From the IMG/VR virus record IMGVR_UViG_3300037882_003945, positions 1-39,437 of that record: DNA of 39,437 nucleotides. One strand, given 5' to 3'. Below the pieces are notes generated by a model that had not been told where the DNA came from, searched no databases, and saw only the letters and a program-made list of their open reading frames with translations. Of the stretch, positions 31,560-38,950 are shown in pieces; position 1 is the first letter of the stretch, and each line of letters starts with the position of its first letter. The DNA comes from a virus. The position numbers and the translations under genes are program-made.

Positions 31560-32101
31560 TATTCGGTCACGGGAATATCAGAAAACCTGTCAGAACCAGC
31601 CTGATCTTTGGTCCAATTGATGAGTTCGTCGAGCTGAATTGCCTGGCGAATACAGGTTACCCTCTCAGCAACGGCAAGATCACCGGGCGCTGCCTCAACT
31701 CCATCGGTGGAAGTGGGAACGTCGGGCAAACGGGGCTCCCCGGTAAGACGTTCAAGCTCGGCTCGGGAGCCGGAGAGCTCGAGCATGCGGCGGTCGAGAT
31801 CAGCAATGCGATCACGGTAAGAATTCGAGCGTTCACGGGTAACCCTTTCTTGTTCAGCTTCGACCGCTGCAACCTTAACAGCTTGCTCGAGGCCTGCGAT
31901 ACGCTGGGCGTTCGCGTAGTCTGACTTAGTCTTTTGATGGCTTTGTATTTCTGCCGTCGTTCGGGCCTCGCAGTCGGCTACGTCCTGCTCGAGGCCGTTG
32001 AGGACGACCCAACCCTCGATCCGGTTGGTTTGCCACAGGCCCGCCACGACCGCTGCGATGGCTATCGCGCGCCAAATGTTGGCCATAAAAAGCGCGATCA
32101 T
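31559..32101 (-). CDS. Rz-like inner-membrane spanin (180 aa)
   Basis: An i-spanin by architecture: an N-terminal transmembrane segment (residues about 5-24, MANIWRAIAIAAVVAGLW), then a long charged coiled coil (QKTKSDYANAQRIAGLEQAVK, VTRERSNSYRDRIADLDRRM) and a Pro-containing end with CIRQAIQLDELINWTKDQ. It links inner and outer membranes at the last step of lysis with the o-spanin, whose gene lies inside it in another frame. The start overlaps the portal stop by four bases and has GGGAG. Location between portal and protease is unusual, since spanins usually sit with holin and endolysin. Confidence 0.75.
   Translation of the reverse strand: MIALFMANIWRAIAIAAVVAGLWQTNRIEGWVVLNGLEQDVADCEARTTAEIQSHQKTKSDYANAQRIAGLEQAVKVAAVEAEQERVTRERSNSYRDRIADLDRRMLELSGSRAELERLTGEPRLPDVPTSTDGVEAAPGDLAVAERVTCIRQAIQLDELINWTKDQAGSDRFSDIPVTE
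31657..31836 (-). CDS. Rz1-like outer-membrane lipoprotein spanin, embedded in Rz (59 aa, GTG start)
   Basis: Read in a different frame within the Rz gene. The start GTG at 31836 gives a lipoprotein signal MNARILTVIALLISTAAC with Cys18 as the lipidated residue (lipobox TAAC, with Thr at -3 where Leu is usual). The mature 42 residues contain 11 Pro, a hallmark of Rz1. An AAGAAAGG-type site precedes the GTG. Rz1 genes are typically embedded in Rz like this, so the pair supports both calls. The longer frame from 31872 adds 12 residues before the signal and is less likely. Confidence 0.7.
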   Translation of the reverse strand: MNARILTVIALLISTAACSSSPAPEPSLNVLPGSPVCPTFPLPPMELRQRPVILPLLRG

Positions 32102-33570
32102 TTCTTTTCTCCCGCAGCGACCTCATTGGACTTGGCGCTCTCGCTTCCTTCAGGAGCCAGAGAGCGCCCGAGAGGATCGCTGTTCGCAGTGACAGAAGTC
32201 TCATCCACACCTACCTTCTCCTGATTGAGGAAATCCGTCCCCGACAGCTGGGGAACTCCGACCGGTGCGAGCCGGCCATACATTTCGAGGTGGTATTCAT
32301 CGTCGGTGATCAGCCCGAGCGAGAGATCCTGCGTCAGGCGTGAACGGCGCATGGTCAGCTGAGGCTCGAGCTCGAGCTGCTGACGCATCTCGACCGGGCG
32401 GAACGCAACCTTCACCTTGCCCGGATAACCGGCCATGCGCACTGCCAGCGTCACGAGCTTGGTCAGGAAAGCGGAGATGCTGACGTTCATGGCATCGGCA
32501 GAGAGCGCGAACAGCCGGGCTTCGGTCGAGGCGGTGTTGAGTGAGGACGTCCGTCCAACCACAGCAGGCATAACCTTAAGCGCCGCCTGGTTCTGGTTGT
32601 CGAGGATCTCAATCACCCGTTCGATCTGCAGGCCCGCGCCGGGGTTCTTATCATTGATAACCTGGGCTGTCACCGCGTCCGAGTGGACGAAGGCGTCACG
32701 CGCGGTCATACCCGCCAGCGTCTGCCGGATCTTGGAGATCTCGGTCTCGACGAATTCCCGGGTCTTCTTCGGATCGGTACGAGTGGCTACCGGCACGTTC
32801 TGGAGCAGGACTTCCTCGAGCACCGAGATGTCCATCCGCGGGTAGCCGACCACCGTCATGATCCGGTAGAGCTCGTTGATGATATCCTGCCGAGCGGCCA
32901 CCGTGTTGATCGCCGACACGAACGGGGAATAGGTGTAGGCGCTGTCAGGGTTCTGGTGGAACTTGGTGGTGAAGAACGTCGGCACGTTGAGATCGATGGC
33001 CGTCGTGGCTCCGGGGGGCTTCTGCGTCGGGGTGAGCCGGCCCGGGGTTTTCTCCTGCCACTCGAGGTCGGCGGCATCCACCAGCCGGATTTCACTGGGG
33101 AGGTAGGCCTTGTCGAGCACGAGCTCGCCCGCGATCATACCCCGCAGCAGGATCCAATAACGCAGATCGGTCAGCAGTTCCGATAGCTCGGGCTTGCTCG
33201 AGAAGCCCAGCGTGTAGTCGTTGGTGGTCGTGAGGTTGGAGATCACCTGCAGCGCGAGTTCAATCCCGGCGCGGTCGAGCTCCCCCTTCTCGTTGTGGGC
33301 GGTCACAACCATGTCCGCGCTGCCTGCGATTGTCAGATACGAGTGGACAGCAGCCGACATGTCGGGGTCATGGTTGACCAGATCATTGATCAGCTGGCGG
33401 CTGTCGTTGATCGACCGGGTGTTGAACAAATCCGTGAGATGGTCACGATAAGTCGGCGCGGTCAGGATAGGCTGGCGCGCGTTGTAGGTGGCCGAGAACG
33501 ACTTACCGCCCTTGGCCCCCTTGCCCTTGGGGAGGAGAATCTGGGCCAGTTTGCTGATGGTCGTCGCCAT
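32098..33570 (-). CDS. Portal protein (490 aa)
   Basis: Directly after the large terminase and of usual portal length. It has the family layout: an N-terminal helical part (LTDLFNTRSINDSRQLINDLV, NHDPDMSAAVHSYL), a strand-rich wing region with GELVLDK, a central stem with long helices (QDIINELYRIMTVVGYPRMD) and a C-terminal helical crown (QQLELEPQLTMRRSRLTQDLSLG). It forms the twelve-subunit ring at one vertex, to which terminase and then connectors bind. Start ATG 33570 is 3 bp after the terminase stop. The stop overlaps the Rz start by four bases. Confidence 0.9.
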   Translation of the reverse strand: MATTISKLAQILLPKGKGAKGGKSFSATYNARQPILTAPTYRDHLTDLFNTRSINDSRQLINDLVNHDPDMSAAVHSYLTIAGSADMVVTAHNEKGELDRAGIELALQVISNLTTTNDYTLGFSSKPELSELLTDLRYWILLRGMIAGELVLDKAYLPSEIRLVDAADLEWQEKTPGRLTPTQKPPGATTAIDLNVPTFFTTKFHQNPDSAYTYSPFVSAINTVAARQDIINELYRIMTVVGYPRMDISVLEEVLLQNVPVATRTDPKKTREFVETEISKIRQTLAGMTARDAFVHSDAVTAQVINDKNPGAGLQIERVIEILDNQNQAALKVMPAVVGRTSSLNTASTEARLFALSADAMNVSISAFLTKLVTLAVRMAGYPGKVKVAFRPVEMRQQLELEPQLTMRRSRLTQDLSLGLITDDEYHLEMYGRLAPVGVPQLSGTDFLNQEKVGVDETSVTANSDPLGRSLAPEGSESAKSNEVAAGEKK

Positions 33571-33573
33571 TAT

Positions 33574-35307
33574 TTATCCTAGTCTGGAGACACGGCGGAA
33601 GCCGGTCCCATGGCCGCGCGAAAGTCCCATGGAACCCCCGCTCTCGCTTTGGGGGGCTGCCACCAACATGGCGCTGACCTTAGGCTCGGTGTGGTTGTCC
33701 AGCAGGACCGCGTGCTCGTGGATACGGCGCGCGATCTGCCCGAAAGCCATGGCGTGGAAATAGTGATCCTCGCCGGGGTTTTTTCTCCACGTCGCCGGCT
33801 GATCAGGCCGCTCGTCGCGGACGTTATCTGTCAGGTGGGTCATCAAAGTCTCCTTCTGATGCCCATAACCAGCCAGAACCAGCTTGTGTTGCCCGATCAT
33901 CGTATGGATCCGATCGAGGTGGAAGGTCGGGTTGGCCGAGTAGTGGGTGATCATCCCGAGCTCATCCTTGACGGGAGCCAGCGGGTTGTTGCCCCGGTAC
34001 TGGACCGGCATGATCAGGTTGTTGGTGGTCACGCGCAGGGCATCGACGTCAGGCTCGAACGGGAACCTATCCGCCGCGCCGCGGGCGATGTTGTACTGCT
34101 TGCGGAGCTCGGCGATCTTGTCGTGGAGCAGCGCCATCGGGAACGACATGAACCTGAAGTAGACCGGGAGACCTACCTCGTCGTCGAACGACAGGGTCAG
34201 GTAACAGGTGAAGCCCACGTCCAGTCCGATGTAGACCAGGGTGTCCTGGCTGACCTCCGGCGTAGTCGGGGTCTTCATGCACGTCTCGATGTCGCCGCGC
34301 TGGATCTGGCTGTCCGCGCTGTTGTGCGTCTCGCCCAGCACCGTGTTGCGGAAGTGCCGGATGGTGCCTTCGTTGAGCGCTTTGGCCAACCGGCTGAAGA
34401 TGTACCCCGGCGGTAGCCGGCTGGTGGAAAACGGGCGGACGCGGTAGCCTCGGAAGGCTGAGCGTGATGGGAAGCGCGCGACCCACTGCCGCAGCGTGGG
34501 GTTGGCGACATCCAACCGCTTGCCGCAGTTCTGGCAGACGATGAACGCCTCATGCGTGTCAAGGGTGAGGATGCTCTCAGGCGCCAGATCGAGGAAGTCC
34601 TCAACCTCCCAGTTGATGTCGGGGATCTTGACGAACTCGGGGGTGAAGACGGGGATCTGCTCGTGGTTGCAGCTCTGGCATCGCTGGAAATACTCGAACT
34701 GGTTCGACATCTGGTAGAACTTGTCGATCCCATACCCACCCCAAGTGGGGGTTGAGAACCGCTGGGTGATCTTCATGTCCGAGTTCTGCAGCCGTGACTG
34801 ATACAGATCGAGGATGTCCATCGGTGACAGGTCGACTTCGTCGTGCATCAGGAAGTCGGCTGAAGTGGAGGTGGCGTCCCCATCCGTACAGCCGGTCAGG
34901 TAGCCGAAGCTGTCGCGGATCTGGACCTGGTCGTAGCGGCGCACCGGGGTGACCCCCGGCGGGTTGAAGATCGAGGCCCCCTCGATGATCGGCTTGAGCC
35001 TCGCGTTGTAGGTCCGCTTGAGCATGTTGCCGTTGGGCATAGAGAAGATCCCGGCGCACCCCGTGTTGCGCGCGAGGATCGCCAGGAACTTGCGCAACTG
35101 GACCTCGGTCAGGCCGGTCTGACTGGGTTTGATGACCGACAGCTCGGGATGCATATCATCCGCGATGGCCTTCTGGAACTCATAACCCTTGAAGCTGAAC
35201 TTGCGCCCCCGATGGAACGTGTTCTCGAGGATCCAGTCACCCATCGACTGACCTGAGTTGCCGGTGCCGAAGCGCTCGAGCACCGACTGATAGAGGTCAG
35301 CATACAT
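33574..35307 (-). CDS. Terminase large subunit, GpA-like (577 aa)
   Basis: Packages DNA with an ATPase and a nuclease. Seen: a Walker A-like KPSQTGLTE (60-68) in the GpA style, Walker B DFLMHDE (151-157), two CxxC pairs (Cys210/213 and Cys258/261) forming a zinc-ribbon-like insertion, and the nuclease start YIGLDVGFT with Asp363. Lambda gpA is 641 aa, so the size fits. It is the first gene of the main minus-strand block. No Shine-Dalgarno precedes ATG 35307, and the start lies in the palindrome at 35298-35311. A GpA-like terminase often implies cos ends, but no cos site could be identified. Confidence 0.93.
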   Translation of the reverse strand: MYADLYQSVLERFGTGNSGQSMGDWILENTFHRGRKFSFKGYEFQKAIADDMHPELSVIKPSQTGLTEVQLRKFLAILARNTGCAGIFSMPNGNMLKRTYNARLKPIIEGASIFNPPGVTPVRRYDQVQIRDSFGYLTGCTDGDATSTSADFLMHDEVDLSPMDILDLYQSRLQNSDMKITQRFSTPTWGGYGIDKFYQMSNQFEYFQRCQSCNHEQIPVFTPEFVKIPDINWEVEDFLDLAPESILTLDTHEAFIVCQNCGKRLDVANPTLRQWVARFPSRSAFRGYRVRPFSTSRLPPGYIFSRLAKALNEGTIRHFRNTVLGETHNSADSQIQRGDIETCMKTPTTPEVSQDTLVYIGLDVGFTCYLTLSFDDEVGLPVYFRFMSFPMALLHDKIAELRKQYNIARGAADRFPFEPDVDALRVTTNNLIMPVQYRGNNPLAPVKDELGMITHYSANPTFHLDRIHTMIGQHKLVLAGYGHQKETLMTHLTDNVRDERPDQPATWRKNPGEDHYFHAMAFGQIARRIHEHAVLLDNHTEPKVSAMLVAAPQSESGGSMGLSRGHGTGFRRVSRLG

Positions 35308-35311
35308 GCTG
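35298..35311 (-). promoter_or_regulatory. Palindrome over the terminase start codon
   Basis: CAGCAT-AC-ATGCTG, a perfect inverted repeat of six-base arms with a two-base spacer, contains the ATG of the large terminase. It could fold in the message or bind a protein. On its own it is a short repeat that could arise by chance. Confidence 0.4.
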
Positions 35312-35368
35312 CGGTCGTGGGCGGAACTAGGGGGTTGTTACAAGCATGGAGCCGGGGTGGTTCTGGCG

Positions 35369-35396
35369 GAACCTACTAGAAGTCCCCCCGGTACTT
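35369..35396 (+). promoter_or_regulatory. Conserved 28-bp upstream element, copy 2
   Basis: Reads GAACCT-N5-AAGTCCCCCC-GGT-ACTT, the same as 3350-3377 with the same spacing. It ends 49 bp before the ATG of the coiled-coil gene. A short inverted repeat GGTTC-N5-GAACC (35359-35373) overlaps its left side. It lies in the divergent gap between the terminase and replication units. Probably a promoter or operator for plus-strand expression. Confidence 0.5.
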
Positions 35397-35444
35397 TAGA
35401 TTTTCCACTCGCGTATGCGCGGAATGAAGTTCTAGGGGGCACTT

Positions 35445-35954
35445 ATGAACACATTCCCCACCCTCCGCCTCGGGGTTCTGCAGAGTCTGCAGGGTCTCAA
35501 ACAACAATTCACTGCCGATAGTGGCTTATTCGAGAGAGACGGCTGCCCCTACGACCGAGAGACTGTCGAAGTTCTTCGCGGCCTGATGGAGACCACTGTG
35601 GTCGAGGTCGAGCGGGTGGTTGAACGGGTGGTTGAGGTTGAGGCTACCGGGCGCGGCGTCACCGACGAGGACATGGGCGTGGTCGAGGACGAGCTGAGGC
35701 TCTGCCTGAAGGACCTGCGTGAGATCAGCAAGGAGCGCGAGGGTGTCGCCAAGGCCGACGACGAAACGCTCCTGAAACTCATCAAGGCCAAGTCCACCCT
35801 GATCGAACAGATCGTCAAGATGCGCGAGCGGGTCATGAACCTGCGGCGCCAATCCGAATTTGAAACCATGGTTGTGGGGATCCTCGAAGAGTTGGTGTCG
35901 GAAGACGACCGCGCCGTGTTTCTGACCCGCCTCAAGCCTTACAGGGATCGCTAA
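35445..35954 (+). CDS. Coiled-coil protein, candidate small terminase (169 aa)
   Basis: Mostly helical. The middle has repeated (V/E)VERVVE motifs, and the C-terminal half reads LLKLIKAKSTLIEQIVKMRER, VMNLRRQSEFETMVVGILEEL, SEDDRAVFLTRLKPY. This is the pattern of some phage DNA-binding or small-terminase-like proteins with an oligomerising core, though I am recalling it rather than matching it. Its place, back to back with the large terminase, suits a small terminase, but the opposite strand and its position before the primase also suit a replication accessory role. The ATG has AGGGGG upstream. Confidence 0.45.
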   Translation: MNTFPTLRLGVLQSLQGLKQQFTADSGLFERDGCPYDRETVEVLRGLMETTVVEVERVVERVVEVEATGRGVTDEDMGVVEDELRLCLKDLREISKEREGVAKADDETLLKLIKAKSTLIEQIVKMRERVMNLRRQSEFETMVVGILEELVSEDDRAVFLTRLKPYRDR

Positions 35955-35955
35955 T

Positions 35956-38457
35956 ATGTCCGATCAAAATATCTTCCGTGACTTCGCCCCTAAATATTGG
36001 TCAGCTGGGTTACCGGTCATTCCCCTACGCCAGTGGAACAGCCCGGCCAAGGGCGCCGGTAAGGCCCCGATCCTGGCCGAGTGGACCACCTACGCTCGCC
36101 AGATGCCTTCGCTCGAGATCCGTGACTTGTGGCTGGCCAGCTATCCTCACTCCAATATCGGCCTACCGTTTGGTCCCGCCTCTGGTCTGTGTGGGATTGA
36201 CATTGATACAGAGGACGAGGCTCTGACAGCTGCGATCCTTGATGCCCTGCCTGCCACCCCGTGGGTGCGGATTGGCCGGAAGGGTATGGGTCTGATTTAT
36301 AAGTGGAATAGTCAAAGAAATTTTAAGCTAAGAGACAACGAGAACCAGTCGATCGTCGAGTTCCTCGGCGAGGGCAACCAGATGGTGTTACCGCCCTCGA
36401 TCCACCCGAACACCGGCAAGCCATACACGGCGAATAGCGAGCTGTGGGAAGTGATGGACAAGATCCAGGGCCTGCCGGTGAACATCGAGCAGGTGTTGCG
36501 CGACGCTCTGGGCGATGTTCTGGGCTCGCGGGGGGTCACGCTGGCGCAGGGCGCGCGGTCCAAACCACTCGACGTGGTGCCCGAGGGCGAGCGTGACATT
36601 CAGATGATCCGGCACGCCGGGTATCTGGCGCGCGTGGTGCAGGGGATCGACAAGAGCATGGCGCTCTCTTTGGCGGACGCCATCTCACACATGCACACCT
36701 GGGTGGTCGACTTCACCTCGTCGTGTTCGGGCGACGACATGGACCCCAACAAGGGCGTGGCCAAGCTCCTGGAATTCCTGCTGAAGGACGTCGAGAAGGG
36801 GATGACCCTGCCCGACGGATGGGACGTTGGGCTGACGGAATTGATGCAGGCGGATGGGACGATCGCCTCACTTCGGGAGAAGAACCAGGTTGCGCGCTGG
36901 ACCTTCACGAAAGCCAAGGCGTGGTTTGACGCTGAGGTGGCCGAGGGGGTCGACGATGACAAGGTGCTTTCGGCGCTGACCGGTCTGGTTACGGCAGTGG
37001 CTGCCGACGATAACTTCACCGAGCTCGAGTTTGGCACCCTGACCAACTACGTCATGGCACGGGTGGGGAAAGACCTTGGCCTGTCCAAGCCCGACCTCAA
37101 GAAGATGTTCAAGGACTCACGCAAGGAAGCCGCAGGCGGAGACGCCGAGGCTGACCATGAGGCGATTGCCCAGCGGGTGATTGCCGACTTCAGCCGCGCC
37201 GGTGAGCTCAAGCACGCGATGGGCAAGTTCTGGAGGTGGTCGGGGTCGTGCTTCGAGCAGATCGACGAAGATGAGGTATTCTCCCACATCTCCAAGCATG
37301 TGAAAGGCAACACTCTGGCCCGCCGCTACAACGACTATGCGGCTCTGGTTAAGACTGTGGCGATCCTGTGCCGAGGGGAACTGTCCGAGGGGATGGAGAC
37401 CGGGATCAACTTCGCCAACGGGTTTCTGGACGTGGGCGGTGAGCTGCATGAGCACTCACCCAAGTTCGGAAAGACGTTCACGATGCCGTTCAACTATGTG
37501 CCCGAGCGGGCGCAGGAGGCCCACCGGTGGTTTGAGTATCTCGAGAGCGCGTGGGGTGACGACCCTGACTATCAGGAGAAGGTCAACGCGCTGCAGGAAG
37601 CGTTTGCGGCCACGATCTTCGGGGTAGCACCCCAGTATCAGCGGGCGATCTTGCTCTACGGCAAAGCTGGGACCGGCAAGTCACAAGCGCTCGAGGTACT
37701 GCGCTCGTTAATGCCACCACGCGCGGTAGCCACCCTGCCCCCAGCAAAGTGGGGTGAACGGTTCCAGCTGACGGCACTGGTCGGCAAGACTCTGAACGTG
37801 TGTGGGGAACTCCCCGAGGCGACGGTGATCCACGGCGAGACTTTCAAGCAGGTGGTGGAGGGCTCGATCCAGAATAGCGAATTCAAGGGGCACGACAGCT
37901 TTGACTTCAAACCCCTTGCCGCCCACTGGTTTGCCTCCAACCACCTGCCGCGATCGAAGGACTTCTCGAAGGGGTTCACCCGGCGCTGGCTAGTGCTGGA
38001 ATTCAACCGGGTGATTGAGGCGTCGGAGAGGATCCCTGACTTTCACACCGTGCTGGTGGCCGAGGAGCGTGAAGCGATCGCGGCGTGGGCGGTGCAGGGG
38101 CTTGAAAGGCTGCGCAAGCAGGGCGATTACAGCCAACCGGTGTCGCATCAGGACCGGATCAACCAGATTGCTCGTGCCAACAACTCGGTTCTGTCGTGGT
38201 TGCAGCTGAACGACAAGGTCAGGCCGACCGAGGAGTTCACGAATAGCTGTGATGCGGGTGAGGTTTACAACGAATATATCTTCTATTGCAAGGAAGTGAT
38301 CCGCTCGATGGCCGCTTCTTACTCCAGTTTTGTCGAGATGATCGAGGAATTGGGGCACAAACGCGGCGAATATCGTGATGCTGCGGGTGTTTTACGTCAA
38401 AAGATCCACAATCTTCGTATTCGAACAGCAGAGGAGCGGTTTAGTGCTAAAGTTTGA
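35956..38457 (+). CDS. Primase-polymerase / D5-like helicase (833 aa)
   Basis: The N-terminal quarter is a bifunctional primase-polymerase domain: GIDIDT with Asp82 and Asp84 for metal, and the FLGEGNQMVLPPSIHP segment for nucleotide binding. The C-terminal half is a superfamily-3 D5-type helicase: Walker A GKAGTGKS (569-576), Walker B near LNVCGELP (Glu618), and SNHLPRSKDFSKGFTRRW in the sensor/arginine-finger region. It would open DNA at the origin, unwind and make primers. No separate DNA polymerase, origin-melting protein or ligase was recognised, so this may be the main replication protein. It starts one base after the previous stop. Confidence 0.9.
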   Translation: MSDQNIFRDFAPKYWSAGLPVIPLRQWNSPAKGAGKAPILAEWTTYARQMPSLEIRDLWLASYPHSNIGLPFGPASGLCGIDIDTEDEALTAAILDALPATPWVRIGRKGMGLIYKWNSQRNFKLRDNENQSIVEFLGEGNQMVLPPSIHPNTGKPYTANSELWEVMDKIQGLPVNIEQVLRDALGDVLGSRGVTLAQGARSKPLDVVPEGERDIQMIRHAGYLARVVQGIDKSMALSLADAISHMHTWVVDFTSSCSGDDMDPNKGVAKLLEFLLKDVEKGMTLPDGWDVGLTELMQADGTIASLREKNQVARWTFTKAKAWFDAEVAEGVDDDKVLSALTGLVTAVAADDNFTELEFGTLTNYVMARVGKDLGLSKPDLKKMFKDSRKEAAGGDAEADHEAIAQRVIADFSRAGELKHAMGKFWRWSGSCFEQIDEDEVFSHISKHVKGNTLARRYNDYAALVKTVAILCRGELSEGMETGINFANGFLDVGGELHEHSPKFGKTFTMPFNYVPERAQEAHRWFEYLESAWGDDPDYQEKVNALQEAFAATIFGVAPQYQRAILLYGKAGTGKSQALEVLRSLMPPRAVATLPPAKWGERFQLTALVGKTLNVCGELPEATVIHGETFKQVVEGSIQNSEFKGHDSFDFKPLAAHWFASNHLPRSKDFSKGFTRRWLVLEFNRVIEASERIPDFHTVLVAEEREAIAAWAVQGLERLRKQGDYSQPVSHQDRINQIARANNSVLSWLQLNDKVRPTEEFTNSCDAGEVYNEYIFYCKEVIRSMAASYSSFVEMIEELGHKRGEYRDAAGVLRQKIHNLRIRTAEERFSAKV

Positions 38458-38605
38458 ACTTAGGTGTGTGCTTGTCGTAATGATGTTTACGGGTCTGGGC
38501 TTTGGCTGGGGCCTATTGGTGGGCGGTCTCCAATATGAATCTCTGCTGATGTTCAGCCTCTCGTTGGTAATCTCGGTGATCTGGTGGGGGGTTGGGACGG
38601 ATTAG
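38444..38605 (+). CDS. Two-helix membrane protein, possible holin (53 aa, GTG start)
   Basis: The GTG at 38444 has GGAG seven bases upstream and overlaps the primase end by 14 bp. The protein has two hydrophobic helices (CVLVVMMFTGLGFGWGLLVGGL and SLLMFSLSLVISVIWWGV), with few charges. Its size and topology match small class II holins, but there is no neighbouring endolysin, so this is only a suggestion. A longer frame from 38375 adds a region inside the primase gene and is rejected. Confidence 0.5.
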   Translation: MLKFELRCVLVVMMFTGLGFGWGLLVGGLQYESLLMFSLSLVISVIWWGVGTD

Positions 38606-38637
38606 CTGTTTGGAATAGAGTAGAACTGTAGTGGATT

Positions 38638-38670
38638 GGGCCTCGTTCTGTTGTGAACGGGGCCTTTTTC
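38638..38670 (+). terminator. Rho-independent terminator of the replication unit
   Basis: GGCCTCGTTC (38639-38648) pairs with GAACGGGGCC (38655-38664), with one G-T pair, around a six-base loop. A TTTTTC tract follows. It closes the plus-strand unit 35445-38605. Confidence 0.9.
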
Positions 38671-38910
38671 TTGATTTTTTCTGTTGTGTGTGAGGGCATG
38701 ATCAGCAGGAGGAAAAGAAAAAAGCGTGTAAAAACAACGTGTTACCCTTCATTTCATACCTTAAACCTTTGCAGTGACGCAGGCTGTGGGTCTGGTAATG
38801 TGTTCATAGGACATGTGAAGGCAGGCGGATCACCCGCTGCCCGGCCATGCTCGAAACACCTAGTGACCGAACATGGGCGAAGCTGTGCCCAAAATAAACA
38901 TCAACAAATC

Positions 38911-38922
38911 TTACATATGTAA
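38911..38922. promoter_or_regulatory. Perfect palindrome TTACATATGTAA
   Basis: A 12-bp perfect palindrome 11 bases before the ATG at 38933 and 29 bases before the ATG at 38951. It is the type of site bound by a dimeric repressor. If the gene starts at 38873 the site would be inside its coding region. A 12-bp palindrome can occur by chance, so this is tentative. Confidence 0.4.
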
Positions 38923-38950
38923 GATCCTCAAAATGGAAAGTGACAAGAAC

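Larger units (their letters stand above)
38606..38950. other. Non-coding region with palindrome, candidate origin or promoter region
   Basis: After the terminator, the region is richer in A and T than most of the genome. It holds an A-tract stretch (around 38711-38735), an imperfect inverted repeat around 38820-38841, and a perfect 12-bp palindrome at 38911-38922. It has open frames, but the one at 38653 runs through the terminator and has no support. It is a good place for a replication origin or an early promoter; I see no repeated iterons and no convincing -35/-10 pair. Confidence 0.45.

Noticed and set aside
2720-31597. Repeated nonamer GTCAGAACC (2720, 3346, 18472, 20733 on the minus strand, 25584, 31589)
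   Set aside because: Six copies are more than expected, but half are within coding sequence and they share no fixed position relative to genes; kept only as a possible part of the intergenic motifs.
38653-38922. 89-aa plus-strand frame after the primase unit
   Set aside because: It begins inside the terminator hairpin, has a basic, Cys- and His-rich random composition and no ribosome-binding site at its first ATG; an ATG at 38698 is possible but unsupported.
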